DNA from: Pseudomonas vancouverensis
Lineage (GTDB): Bacteria > Pseudomonadota > Gammaproteobacteria > Pseudomonadales > Pseudomonadaceae
NCBI RefSeq assembly: GCF_004348895.1
Contig: NZ_RRZK01000035.1
Location: forward strand, 62,001-126,000
Length of the DNA: 64,000 nucleotides
Direction of reading: 5' to 3'
Shown here: one piece after another, positions 16,301-24,071 of the stretch
Layout: each line of letters starts with the position of its first letter
How positions within the stretch are numbered: position 1 is the first letter of the stretch
Translations under genes and position numbers: made by a program
Notes under the pieces: model-generated
What the model was told of the DNA's origin: nothing
Databases searched by the model: none
Seen by the model: only the letters and a program-made list of their open reading frames with translations

Positions 16301-17461
16301 TCAGGCGCTGGCCTTGAGTTGAGTGGCGGTTTCCACGGCTGGCCGCTGGTGCACCAGTGGCAGGACTTCCTGGCCAATGCGCAGGGCTTCTTCCAGGTGC
16401 GGGTTGCCAGCGAGGATGAAGGTCGAGAAGCCGGCGTCGCGGTATTCCACCAGGCGCTCGGCGATGTTCTGGTGGCTGCCCACCAGCCCTACGGTGGGCC
16501 CCGGTTTGGCTTTGGCGAAACCGGCCCAGAGATTGGGACCGATGATCAGGTCATCGAAGCGGTCGATGTTCTGGTGGTAGGCGGTCTGGCGGGCGCCACC
16601 GACCGAGTCGGAACCACTGGTGAAACCCTTGGCGAGCGCGCTGCTCTGACCTTCCAGCTTGTCGAACTGGCGACGCAGGTCCTTCCATGCCAACTCTTCG
16701 GTTTCCCGGGCGAACAGGTCGACCCGGAGGCCGAAGCGCACCGTGCGGCCCTGTTTATCGGCCAGTTCGCGCACGCGGTCGATATGCGGCTTGAGCTTGT
16801 CGATGGGCTCGGCCCAGTTCAGGTAAACGTCGGCATGTTTGGCGGCGACGTCCAGGGCAGCGTCGGAAAAACCGGAAAAGTACACCCCGGGCTTGCGTTC
16901 GTTCTGCAGGCCGTGGGGCAGGGCGCCGTTTTCCAGTTGGTAGACATCGCCCTCATAGGAGAAGCGTTCGTTCTGCCAGAGGCCCTGGATGATGTCGAGA
17001 AACTCGCCGGTGCGCTTGTAGCGCAGGTCATGTTCGAGGAAGTCGCCGTTGGCCCGCTGGCTGGCGGGATTGCCGCCGGTGATGATGTTCCACTCCAGCC
17101 GTCCGCGGCTGAGGTTCTGCAGGATCGCCGCCTGTTGGGCGGCGTAGGCGGGCAGGGTCCAGGTGGCCTGGAAGGCGATCAGGAACTTGATGCGCCGGGT
17201 TTCCCGGGCGAGGGCAGCCGCAGCGATCCACGGCTCGGGACCGGTAGGCAGCAAGGCGCCTTCGAAACCGGCCAGCTCGGCGGCCTTGGCCACCTGGGCG
17301 ATGTAGTCGATGTAGGTGAAGTCGTCCGGCTCGCCGTTGGGCAGGCGACCGGGAGCGATGTTGCCGGGGCGATAGTGCGGGTTGCCACGGTTGTGTTTGT
17401 CGGTGGTCAGTTGCGGACCGTCGGTGCCCAGTGGCAGGCGCCAGAAAAATTCAGTGCTCAT
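16301..17461 (-). CDS. FMNH2-dependent SsuD-like monooxygenase
   Basis: A 386-residue luciferase-like (TIM-barrel) flavin monooxygenase of the SsuD group. Family-typical stretches are AGFEGALLPTGPE, SRGRLEWNIITGGNP, GVYFSGFSD and GLVGSHQNIAERLVEY. SsuD-type enzymes release sulfite from alkanesulfonates with reduced FMN. Here it may act on a sulfone or sulfonate feeding the two DszB-like proteins encoded downstream. The start at 17461 has AGGAGC 8 bp before; the longer frame runs into the promoter. No dedicated flavin reductase is encoded in the island. Confidence 0.83.
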   Translation of the reverse strand: MSTEFFWRLPLGTDGPQLTTDKHNRGNPHYRPGNIAPGRLPNGEPDDFTYIDYIAQVAKAAELAGFEGALLPTGPEPWIAAAALARETRRIKFLIAFQATWTLPAYAAQQAAILQNLSRGRLEWNIITGGNPASQRANGDFLEHDLRYKRTGEFLDIIQGLWQNERFSYEGDVYQLENGALPHGLQNERKPGVYFSGFSDAALDVAAKHADVYLNWAEPIDKLKPHIDRVRELADKQGRTVRFGLRVDLFARETEELAWKDLRRQFDKLEGQSSALAKGFTSGSDSVGGARQTAYHQNIDRFDDLIIGPNLWAGFAKAKPGPTVGLVGSHQNIAERLVEYRDAGFSTFILAGNPHLEEALRIGQEVLPLVHQRPAVETATQLKASA

Positions 17462-17505
17462 GGGGTGCTCCTGATTCAAGTGCGAGGACGTCTTGCCAGG
17501 AGGTT

Positions 17506-17521
17506 TGCAACGGACATGCCA
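17506..17521 (-). promoter_or_regulatory. Sigma-54 type promoter of the monooxygenase-DszB-DszB operon
   Basis: On the minus strand TGGCATGTCCGTTGCA matches TGGCACG-N4-TTGCW with one mismatch. It is about 45 bp upstream of the start codon. Confidence 0.7.
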
Positions 17522-17595
17522 TGGTTGGCTTGGCCGACGCTGGCCAGTGGAGCCGGGCGTTTGGTGAGGGTGTTGCGGTTTTTTCAAGTGAAGGG

Positions 17596-17611
17596 TGCTG
17601 CTGTGGCAGCA
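17596..17611. promoter_or_regulatory. Palindromic candidate enhancer site (monooxygenase copy)
   Basis: TGCTGCTGTGGCAGCA: arms TGCTGC and GCAGCA with a 4-bp spacer, the same layout as the other copies. It is 75 bp upstream of the sigma-54 element. Confidence 0.65.
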
Positions 17612-17669
17612 GCCTGTCAGCAATGGTTGCGCGGGGTGCAGCAGGGCGGTTTTTGCGTCCTGCAGATCG

Positions 17670-17724
17670 CCATCGCGAGCAAGCTCGCTGCCACCGGGTC
17701 AATGGTCGGAGCTTGCTGGCGATG
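17670..17724. repeat. Degenerate REP pair
   Basis: CATCGCGAGCAAGCTCGCTG and GGAGCTTGCTGGCGATGG in inverted orientation with a very short spacer, downstream of the ABC exporter genes. Confidence 0.65.
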
Positions 17725-17734
17725 GCGGTGTTGA

Positions 17735-19567
17735 TTATGCCGCTTCGGCACTGCGTAGATAGGCCTGGTACAGCGCCGCGTAAGCGCCACCCTGATCGAT
17801 CAACTGACGATGCGGCCCTTGCTCGACCAGTCGTCCATGGCGAATGACCGCAATGCGATCAGCGTCGCGGATGGTCGCCAGGCGGTGGGCGATGATGATC
17901 GCGGTACGCCCCTCGCACAGGCGTCGAAACGCTTGCTGGATGCGCCGCTCGGTGTGAATGTCTACCGCCGAAGTCGCTTCGTCGAGCACCAGTACCGCCG
18001 GGTCCGCGAGGTAGGCGCGCACCAGGCACACCAGTTGCCGCTGGCCATGACTCAGGTGCGCGCCCAACGGCCCGACTTCGGTCTGATACTGATGGGGCAG
18101 ACGCTCCAGCACTTCGTCGGCCCCCAACTCACGGGCGGCGGCAATCAACTGATCATCGTCGGCGTGGGGCGCTGCCAGTCGCAGGTTGTCGAGAATGCTG
18201 CCGCTGAACAGCACGTTGTCCTGCAGCACCACGCCGACATTGCGCCGCAGATCCTGCTGGCTGAGCTCGCGGATGTCGATGCCGTCGAGTTTCACCACCC
18301 CCGATTGCACGTCGTAGAAACGCGTCAGCAGTTGCACCAGGGTGCTCTTGCCATGGCCGGAGGGGCCGACAATCGCCACCACCTCACCAGCGCGAATATG
18401 CAGGTCGAGATCGTCGATCACAGGCGTTGGGCTATCGGTGTTGTAGGCAAAGCGCACGTGCTCGAAACTGACCTCGCCCCGGGCCTTGTCGACGCTGATC
18501 GGCCGGTCGCTGCCGGTGATCTGCGGCTGGGTGTCGAGCAGCAGGAAGATCCGTTGCGCCGAGGCCGAGCCGGTAGCGTAGCGCTCGAACAGGTCGGAGA
18601 GTTCCTGCAATGGACCGAGGAACAGGAACACGTAGAACAGGCTTTCGGCGACCTGGCCAACGCTGATGTCCGACTGCGCCAGCCCATAACCGCCGACTAG
18701 CAACAGCACCGCCATGGCCACGGAACTGAGCAGGGCGGTGAACGGCGCAAACCAGCTCGAACGCAAGCTGCCACGAATCAGCGCCTGGTTGAAATCCTCC
18801 AGCAGCCCGCGATAACGCCGCAGGTTGGGCGCCTGTTGCGCGCACTGTTGCAGCATGCGCACGCCGCTGACACTTTCCACCAGGTGTGCGGTAAAGCGGC
18901 TGCGGTGTTCGGCGACCTTGGCCCAGTTGCGTTGGGAAATGCGCTTGAAGCTCCAGGTGGCCAGCACCAGCAAGGGCACGGTGGCCGCGAGGCTGAGGAA
19001 GAATCGCGGCTCGATCCGCCACAACATCACCGACGCCAGCCCGCAGCGCAGCAAGGCACCGAGCAGTTCGGGCGGGCCCTGGATGACCAAGGGTTCCAGC
19101 GCATCGACATCCCGGTCGACACGGGAAATGATCCGCCCGGCCTTGGTCCGGTCAAAGTAGCTGACACTCAGGCGCTGCACATGGGCGAACACCTGCACCC
19201 GCAGATTGTTCAGCACGCGGATCGCGGCACTGCCAGCGACGAACTGCGACACCCCGGCCAGCAGGAAACGCCCACCCCAGCTCAGCGCCAACCCGAGGCC
19301 CAGCCACAGCACCAGGTGCTCGTCCAGCAGCCAGTGATCGTCCTGTCGAATCAGGCCGCGGTCGAGCAACTCGCGGACGAACCAGGGCCTGAGGAACACG
19401 GTGAACACCAGCAACAGCTCCAGACCGATCACCGCCAGAATCTGCTGGCGAATCGGTTTCAGCAACGGCAGCAGGCGGCTGAACATGCTGCGGTCCAGCG
19501 CCTTTTTCGCCAGCAGTTCTTCAATTTCGATATCGCTCAGGGCTTTGCTGGCGATTGGGTTAGCCAT
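17735..19567 (-). CDS. ABC exporter half-transporter, canonical site
   Basis: A 610-residue type I ABC exporter: an N-terminal membrane domain with about six helices (residues 40-320) and a C-terminal ATPase. Walker A is GPSGHGKST, the signature is LSHGQRQL, Walker B is VLVLDEATSAVD with the catalytic Glu, and the H-loop His is in IIIAHRL. It overlaps the partner gene by 8 bp. The pair probably forms a heterodimer like TM287/288 or LmrCD, in which this subunit keeps the Walker B Glu and H-loop His. Membership in an operon with a DszC-like monooxygenase suggests export of a desulfurised scaffold or toxic intermediate; this is inference. Confidence 0.85.
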   Translation of the reverse strand: MANPIASKALSDIEIEELLAKKALDRSMFSRLLPLLKPIRQQILAVIGLELLLVFTVFLRPWFVRELLDRGLIRQDDHWLLDEHLVLWLGLGLALSWGGRFLLAGVSQFVAGSAAIRVLNNLRVQVFAHVQRLSVSYFDRTKAGRIISRVDRDVDALEPLVIQGPPELLGALLRCGLASVMLWRIEPRFFLSLAATVPLLVLATWSFKRISQRNWAKVAEHRSRFTAHLVESVSGVRMLQQCAQQAPNLRRYRGLLEDFNQALIRGSLRSSWFAPFTALLSSVAMAVLLLVGGYGLAQSDISVGQVAESLFYVFLFLGPLQELSDLFERYATGSASAQRIFLLLDTQPQITGSDRPISVDKARGEVSFEHVRFAYNTDSPTPVIDDLDLHIRAGEVVAIVGPSGHGKSTLVQLLTRFYDVQSGVVKLDGIDIRELSQQDLRRNVGVVLQDNVLFSGSILDNLRLAAPHADDDQLIAAARELGADEVLERLPHQYQTEVGPLGAHLSHGQRQLVCLVRAYLADPAVLVLDEATSAVDIHTERRIQQAFRRLCEGRTAIIIAHRLATIRDADRIAVIRHGRLVEQGPHRQLIDQGGAYAALYQAYLRSAEAA

Positions 19568-21341
19568 GGTCGATCCCCAGCAGGTCGCGGTAGTCAGGCG
19601 AAGTTTTCAGCAGATCGGCGTGGGTGCCGTCGGCGGCGATGCGGCCGTCCTTGAGCATCAACACCCGGTCTGCCAGGAGAATGGTCGAGAGCTTGCTGGA
19701 GATCACCAGCACGGTGGTGGCCCGGCCCTGATCCCGGCGCAACTGGCGGATGTTGTTCAGCACCTGGCGTTCGCTGATCGCATCCAGCGCACTGGTGGCG
19801 TCATCCAGGCACAGGATGTCGGGCTCGGTGAGTAACGCCCGGGCCAGGCTCAGGCGCTGGCGCTGGCCACCCGAGAGCGTCACGCCGCGATCCCCCAAGG
19901 GCGTTGCCAGACCTTGGGGCAAGCGCTGCAGCACATCGCTGGCGGCGGCCAGATGCAAGCCGTGGTGCAATTGCTGTTCGCTGGCGCCTGCTGCGCCAAA
20001 GCGCAGGTTGGCGGCCAGGGTGTCGGAAAACAGCAAGCTTTCCTGAGGCACCACGTGCACCCGCCGGCGCAGTTCATCCAGCTGCAACTGACGAATGTCC
20101 TGCCAGCCACCGCTGTCGGAACCGATCAGCAGGCGCCCGGCACTGATTTCGCTCAGGCGTGGCAACAGACTGGCGAGCAGGCTTTTGCCGGTTCCCGTCG
20201 CACCCACCAGCGCGACGATTTCACCGGGGTGCAAGGCCAGCGAACAGTCCTCCAGAATCGCCTTGCCACCGTCCGCTGCGCTGACGCTGACGTGCTCCAG
20301 TTTCAACCCCAGCGGCGTGTCGGGAAGCGTGATGTTGCCGCTGCGAATGGCGGCAGGTTCATCGAGCAGCTGCCAGATGCGCTCGGCGCTGGAGCGTGCA
20401 TCGGCGAAGGTTTGCATGACGCGGCCGATGCCTTCGATGCGAAATACCAGGGTGGTGGCGATCAGCAGCGAGGTCACCAGCTCGCCGATGCGCAAGCGGT
20501 CGGTGGCGACCAGATGGGCGCCATAGCCCAGAATCCACACGTGGCCCAAGGCGACGACGGCCTGGGGCAAGGGTATTCGCGAACTGGAGTAGGCCAGGGC
20601 CTGTCGGGCGTGCTCGGCGAACACCGCGACCTGCGTGGCGAAGCCTTGGATGCGGCTGTGTTCCAGACCAAACGACTTGATCACCCGTACGCCGCCGATG
20701 CCTTCGCTGAGGTCCTGGTTGACCCGGTCATAGGCTTGGCCGACGGCCCGGTCGAGGTGCACCAGGCGCTCGGTCTGGCGCACGAAAATCCACAGGCCGA
20801 ACACCGTCAGCAACAAGGGCACCAGTCCCAGCATCGGGTTGTACCAGGTCAGCAGTCCGACGGTGGCCAGCACCACCAGCGGTGTTTCCACCACCTGACG
20901 CCAGAAGCTGATCAGCGCATCGCGCACCTTGTCGGCATCGCGTGTGGTGCGGGTGATCATTTCGCCCATGCCGTGTTGCCAGTGATAACCCAGGTGCAGG
21001 TGTTGCACCTGGTGCAGGATGCGTTCACGCAGGCGGGTCAGGAGTGCCTGGCTGAGGATCAGCGACAACACGCTGGCGGCGTATTGCAGCACGCCACGGC
21101 CCAGCGCAACGGCGAGCATCAGCCACAGCCAGTACCAGCCAAGGCTGGCATCCAGACTGCCATCGGCCTGGCGAATCACCGCGCGACCGGCGCTGACGTC
21201 GTTCACCGCGTGGCCAATCAGCCATTGCTGCCAGACCAGCCCGAGGTTGACGGCGATGAACAGCGCTGCGACCAGGGCGAAGCGCCAGGGCATCTCCCGG
21301 TAGATCGCCAGGCTGCGCAGGAGGGGGTGTTTTTCAATCAT
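19560..21341 (-). CDS. ABC exporter half-transporter, degenerate site
   Basis: A 593-residue type I ABC exporter subunit. Walker A is GATGTGKS and the signature is a good LSGGQRQRL. Walker B, however, ends LDDATSALD, with Asp where the catalytic Glu should be, and the H-loop reads VISSKLST with no His. These are the usual losses in the non-hydrolysing subunit of heterodimeric exporters. The gene starts 36 bp after the DszC-like gene and overlaps the next exporter gene by 8 bp, so the three genes form one operon. Confidence 0.85.
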   Translation of the reverse strand: MIEKHPLLRSLAIYREMPWRFALVAALFIAVNLGLVWQQWLIGHAVNDVSAGRAVIRQADGSLDASLGWYWLWLMLAVALGRGVLQYAASVLSLILSQALLTRLRERILHQVQHLHLGYHWQHGMGEMITRTTRDADKVRDALISFWRQVVETPLVVLATVGLLTWYNPMLGLVPLLLTVFGLWIFVRQTERLVHLDRAVGQAYDRVNQDLSEGIGGVRVIKSFGLEHSRIQGFATQVAVFAEHARQALAYSSSRIPLPQAVVALGHVWILGYGAHLVATDRLRIGELVTSLLIATTLVFRIEGIGRVMQTFADARSSAERIWQLLDEPAAIRSGNITLPDTPLGLKLEHVSVSAADGGKAILEDCSLALHPGEIVALVGATGTGKSLLASLLPRLSEISAGRLLIGSDSGGWQDIRQLQLDELRRRVHVVPQESLLFSDTLAANLRFGAAGASEQQLHHGLHLAAASDVLQRLPQGLATPLGDRGVTLSGGQRQRLSLARALLTEPDILCLDDATSALDAISERQVLNNIRQLRRDQGRATTVLVISSKLSTILLADRVLMLKDGRIAADGTHADLLKTSPDYRDLLGIDHG

Positions 21342-21377
21342 GTAGAGGCTCTGGTTTGAAGGGCAAGTGGCGGAGAA

Positions 21378-22646
21378 TCATTGCGCCGGACGGGTCGCAC
21401 CCTGTGTTTCCTTGGCATTGAGAATCGCCGTGTATTCACCCGGGTCCACGCCGTTGAGGTAGTAGTTGCCGACGTGGTGCAGGCGCCAGCGGATCGGGTC
21501 GTGGGTGGTGTGGACGCGGGCGTTGCGCCAAAAGCGGTCGAGGTTCCATTTACTCAAAGAGGAACTGGCGCCCAGTAGCGAGAAGATGTCGCTGGAGATT
21601 TTCAGTGAAGCGGCGTCCGAGTGCGCGCGGGCAGTGGCCACCGAGAGAATCAGTTCGTCCTGCAGGGCTTTGTTGTCCGGGTCCAGTTCGTGTTGGTCGA
21701 ACACCCGCGCTGCGTCGCGCAACAAGGACTGCGCGCCACGCAAGGCCACGGCGTATTCACCGATCTGCTTGATGATGTGCGGCTCCTGGCTGGCCTGCTC
21801 GACGGTGCTTTCCACCCATGGCCTGGCGTTGTGATTGAGGTAGTCCACGGCGGCCGACAGCGCGCCCTCGGCAATGCCGGTGTCGATGGCGGCATGGAGG
21901 ATCTGCGGGAAGGTCAGGCCGGTGCGTTTCATCGGGCCCTTGCGCGGGGAAACGAAGCCTTCGTCGAGTTCGATGTTGTCGAAAATCACCGTGCCGCTGA
22001 CCGAGTTTTTCTGGCCGAAGGCTTCCCAGTCGTCGACCAGTGTCAGGCCCTTGGTGTTGCGATTGAGCAGCACCCCGGCACCGCCGTCATCGCTGGCGGC
22101 AGTCAGGGAAATCCACTCGGCCAGGTAGGCACCGGTGGAGTAGAACTTGCTGCCATTGAGGATCAGCTTGCCGTCGGCGCGTCGTTCAACACGGGTCTTG
22201 AGGGCGAATTTGTTCTTGCCGCCGACTTCGGCCAGGGCGTTGCCGAAACGCTTGCCGGCCAGCACATCGCGGATCAGCCGGTCGCGGATCTCGTCGGCGT
22301 ATCCGCTGAAAATCCCCCGCAGCATGACGTTGTGGATTTGCAGCAACTGCCCGACGCCGCCGTCGGCAACCGAGATCAGGCGTACGGTTTCAACGATGGT
22401 TTGCACCGACGCGCCAAGCCCGCCAAAGGCCTTGGGCACACCGATGGCGGTCAGGCCACTTTCCGACAACAGCTGTGCCTGACGCCAGGGCAACTGGCCG
22501 TTCTGACGGGTATCGGCAGCGATTTCGGCAATCTCCCGGGCGATATCCCGGGCCACGGCGATGGCCTGGTCTTCGCTCTGCAGCAAGCGGATGGGCGCCT
22601 GTTCCTGGACCCGTTGCCCGGCGGGTTGTTGTTCGACCTTGCTCAT
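21378..22646 (-). CDS. DszC/SfnB-like flavin-dependent monooxygenase (acyl-CoA dehydrogenase fold)
   Basis: A 422-residue acyl-CoA-dehydrogenase-fold protein closest in appearance to SfnB/SfnC and DszC sulfur-acquisition monooxygenases. Seen are SGLTAIGVPKAFGGLG, KRFGNALAEVGGKN, KFYSTGAYLAEW, SFGQ-like AFGQKNSVSGT and the C-terminal ARVHTTHDPIRWRLHHVGNYYLNG. DszC oxidises a thioether to sulfoxide and sulfone with FMNH2. The start at 22646 has AGAGGT about 9 bp before; the frame extends upstream to 22760 across the promoter. First gene of an operon with the heterodimeric ABC exporter. Confidence 0.82.
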   Translation of the reverse strand: MSKVEQQPAGQRVQEQAPIRLLQSEDQAIAVARDIAREIAEIAADTRQNGQLPWRQAQLLSESGLTAIGVPKAFGGLGASVQTIVETVRLISVADGGVGQLLQIHNVMLRGIFSGYADEIRDRLIRDVLAGKRFGNALAEVGGKNKFALKTRVERRADGKLILNGSKFYSTGAYLAEWISLTAASDDGGAGVLLNRNTKGLTLVDDWEAFGQKNSVSGTVIFDNIELDEGFVSPRKGPMKRTGLTFPQILHAAIDTGIAEGALSAAVDYLNHNARPWVESTVEQASQEPHIIKQIGEYAVALRGAQSLLRDAARVFDQHELDPDNKALQDELILSVATARAHSDAASLKISSDIFSLLGASSSLSKWNLDRFWRNARVHTTHDPIRWRLHHVGNYYLNGVDPGEYTAILNAKETQGATRPAQ

Positions 22647-22726
22647 TGTTCGACCTCTACTCATTGATTCCGATGTGGATAGGGAAAGCGCGCGATACGC
22701 GTCCTTCCGCTGTTGAGAGGGCCTTG

Positions 22727-22742
22727 AGCAAGTTCTGCGCCA
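22727..22742 (-). promoter_or_regulatory. Sigma-54 type promoter of the DszC-like/exporter operon
   Basis: On the minus strand TGGCGCAGAACTTGCT matches TGGCACG-N4-TTGCW with two mismatches and an exact -12 TTGCT. It is about 80 bp upstream of the start codon. Confidence 0.6.
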
Positions 22743-22795
22743 AGGGCTTGCGCGGCTCATTGGCGCTGCGTTTGGCGTAAGGGAGAGCAGGCGAG

Positions 22796-22838
22796 TGCTG
22801 CTGGAGCAGCAGAGTGCAGAGGGCGACTGCTTGAGCAG
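22796..22838. promoter_or_regulatory. Tandem palindromic candidate enhancer sites shared by divergent promoters
   Basis: TGCTGCTGGAGCAGCA (22796-22811) is identical to the TonB-receptor copy. CTGCTTGAGCAG (22827-22838) has the same core with 5-bp arms. They lie 54 bp from the minus-strand and about 100 bp from the plus-strand sigma-54 element. Confidence 0.7.
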
Positions 22839-22937
22839 CAGCAGTCGTCGCGCAACCCTGCTGTCAGGTCAGCATTCTGCGACCGCGTACGTCTCTGAAG
22901 TTGCAGGAAAGCCTGGGGAATCGGGGCTTTGCGCGCT

Positions 22938-22953
22938 TGGCACGTACGCTGCA
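22938..22953 (+). promoter_or_regulatory. Sigma-54 type promoter of the third DszB-like gene
   Basis: TGGCACGTACGCTGCA matches TGGCACG-N4-TTGCW with one mismatch, 48 bp upstream of the start codon. Confidence 0.7.
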
Positions 22954-23000
22954 ATGGCTCTGGCAACCCGATTGACGTGCCCAACGAGATGGAGCCTCCC

Positions 23001-24056
23001 ATGACGCTTGCTGCCAAACAGACCCGACCTGAATCACTGAATCAACTGGAGCAGATCTGGTTCACCCGTTGCCCGGTGCCAACCGCTTCCGGCATCGCCT
23101 ACAAACTCGGTTGGCTCAGCGATGAGTTCGCCGCTGACGGCCTGCCGGTGTCGACCTTGCAAGAGGCCCGTCAACTCGGCCACCACCATTACGATCACGA
23201 CCTGCCAGGGCTGTTTCGCGAGGGCGGCAACGTCCCGGCGCTGGCGGCCCGGGCGGGCGGTGCGCCAAGCCGGTTGATCGGCCTGACCTGGATCGAAGAA
23301 TGGCAGACCATCCTGGTTCGCCCGGACTCCGGCATCCAGCGTCCGCAGGATCTGCGAGGCAAGCGCCTGGCGTTGCCGGCCTGGGCCGACAGCCGTGCCG
23401 GCAGCATCGCTCGCGCCATGAGCCTGCACGGCTACAAAGGCGCATTGCAGTTGGCCGGGCTGGGCTTCGATGATGTCGAGCTGGTGGAAGTGGCGTTGCA
23501 GAACCAGGAGCAGGCCGCCACCCCGCAGGAAGGCTTGCAACGGCTGTGGTCAGGCCTTGATTACCTGGTGCGCGGCGAGGTCGATGCCGTGTATGTCAAA
23601 GGCGCATCGGCCGCCGACGCCGCGCGTCGCCTGAGTCTGGTGGTGGGCATCGATCTGGACCTGATCGCTGAACCGCGCTACCGCATCAACAACGGCACGC
23701 CGCGGCCGATCACCGTGCACCAAAGCCTGCTGGACAACCATTTCAATCTGGTGGTGCGCTTTCTCGCGCAGACCCTCAGCGCTGCGGATTGGGCCGCCAA
23801 CAATCGCGAGGGCCTGAACGCCATTCTCGAGGAAGAAACCCGCGCCGGCAGCGCCGGAGTCGCCGAGGCCTATCGCGGCGATTTCCACACCACGCTGGCG
23901 CCGGACCTGTCTGCACAGCGTCTTGAGTTTCTCGGTATCCAGAAGGATTTCCTTTACCTGCACGGCTTCCTCGAACGCGATTTTGCCATCGCCGACTGGG
24001 TCGACCCGCGCCCGTTGCAAGCTGCCCATGAACTGATGGCCAAGCGCCGCGCCTGA
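23001..24056 (+). CDS. DszB-like sulfinate desulfinase, third copy
   Basis: A 351-residue DszB-like protein, more divergent than the two copies at 14-16 kb. The active-site pattern is kept: Cys24 in TRCPVP, His63 and Arg73 (HYDHDLPGLFREGG, ten apart), then GGNVPALAA. There is no signal peptide. The ATG at 23001 follows GGAG at 22991-22994. It is transcribed away from the DszC-like operon and is followed by a class II aldolase gene 15 bp downstream. Probably a cytoplasmic desulfinase with its own substrate range. Confidence 0.75.
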   Translation: MTLAAKQTRPESLNQLEQIWFTRCPVPTASGIAYKLGWLSDEFAADGLPVSTLQEARQLGHHHYDHDLPGLFREGGNVPALAARAGGAPSRLIGLTWIEEWQTILVRPDSGIQRPQDLRGKRLALPAWADSRAGSIARAMSLHGYKGALQLAGLGFDDVELVEVALQNQEQAATPQEGLQRLWSGLDYLVRGEVDAVYVKGASAADAARRLSLVVGIDLDLIAEPRYRINNGTPRPITVHQSLLDNHFNLVVRFLAQTLSAADWAANNREGLNAILEEETRAGSAGVAEAYRGDFHTTLAPDLSAQRLEFLGIQKDFLYLHGFLERDFAIADWVDPRPLQAAHELMAKRRA

Positions 24057-24071
24057 ACCTGGAGAATTGCC

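Larger units (their letters stand above)
22647..23000. other. Divergent promoter region, DszC-like operon and DszB3-aldolase operon
   Basis: This 354-bp spacer holds no gene. It contains back-to-back sigma-54 type promoters (22727-22742 minus, 22938-22953 plus) and, between them, two related palindromes 29 bp apart centre to centre. Confidence 0.75.

Noticed and set aside
22796..22838. Simple CTG/CAG triplet repeat
   Set aside because: The copies are palindromic with fixed arms and recur at matching promoter positions, which a random triplet run would not do.
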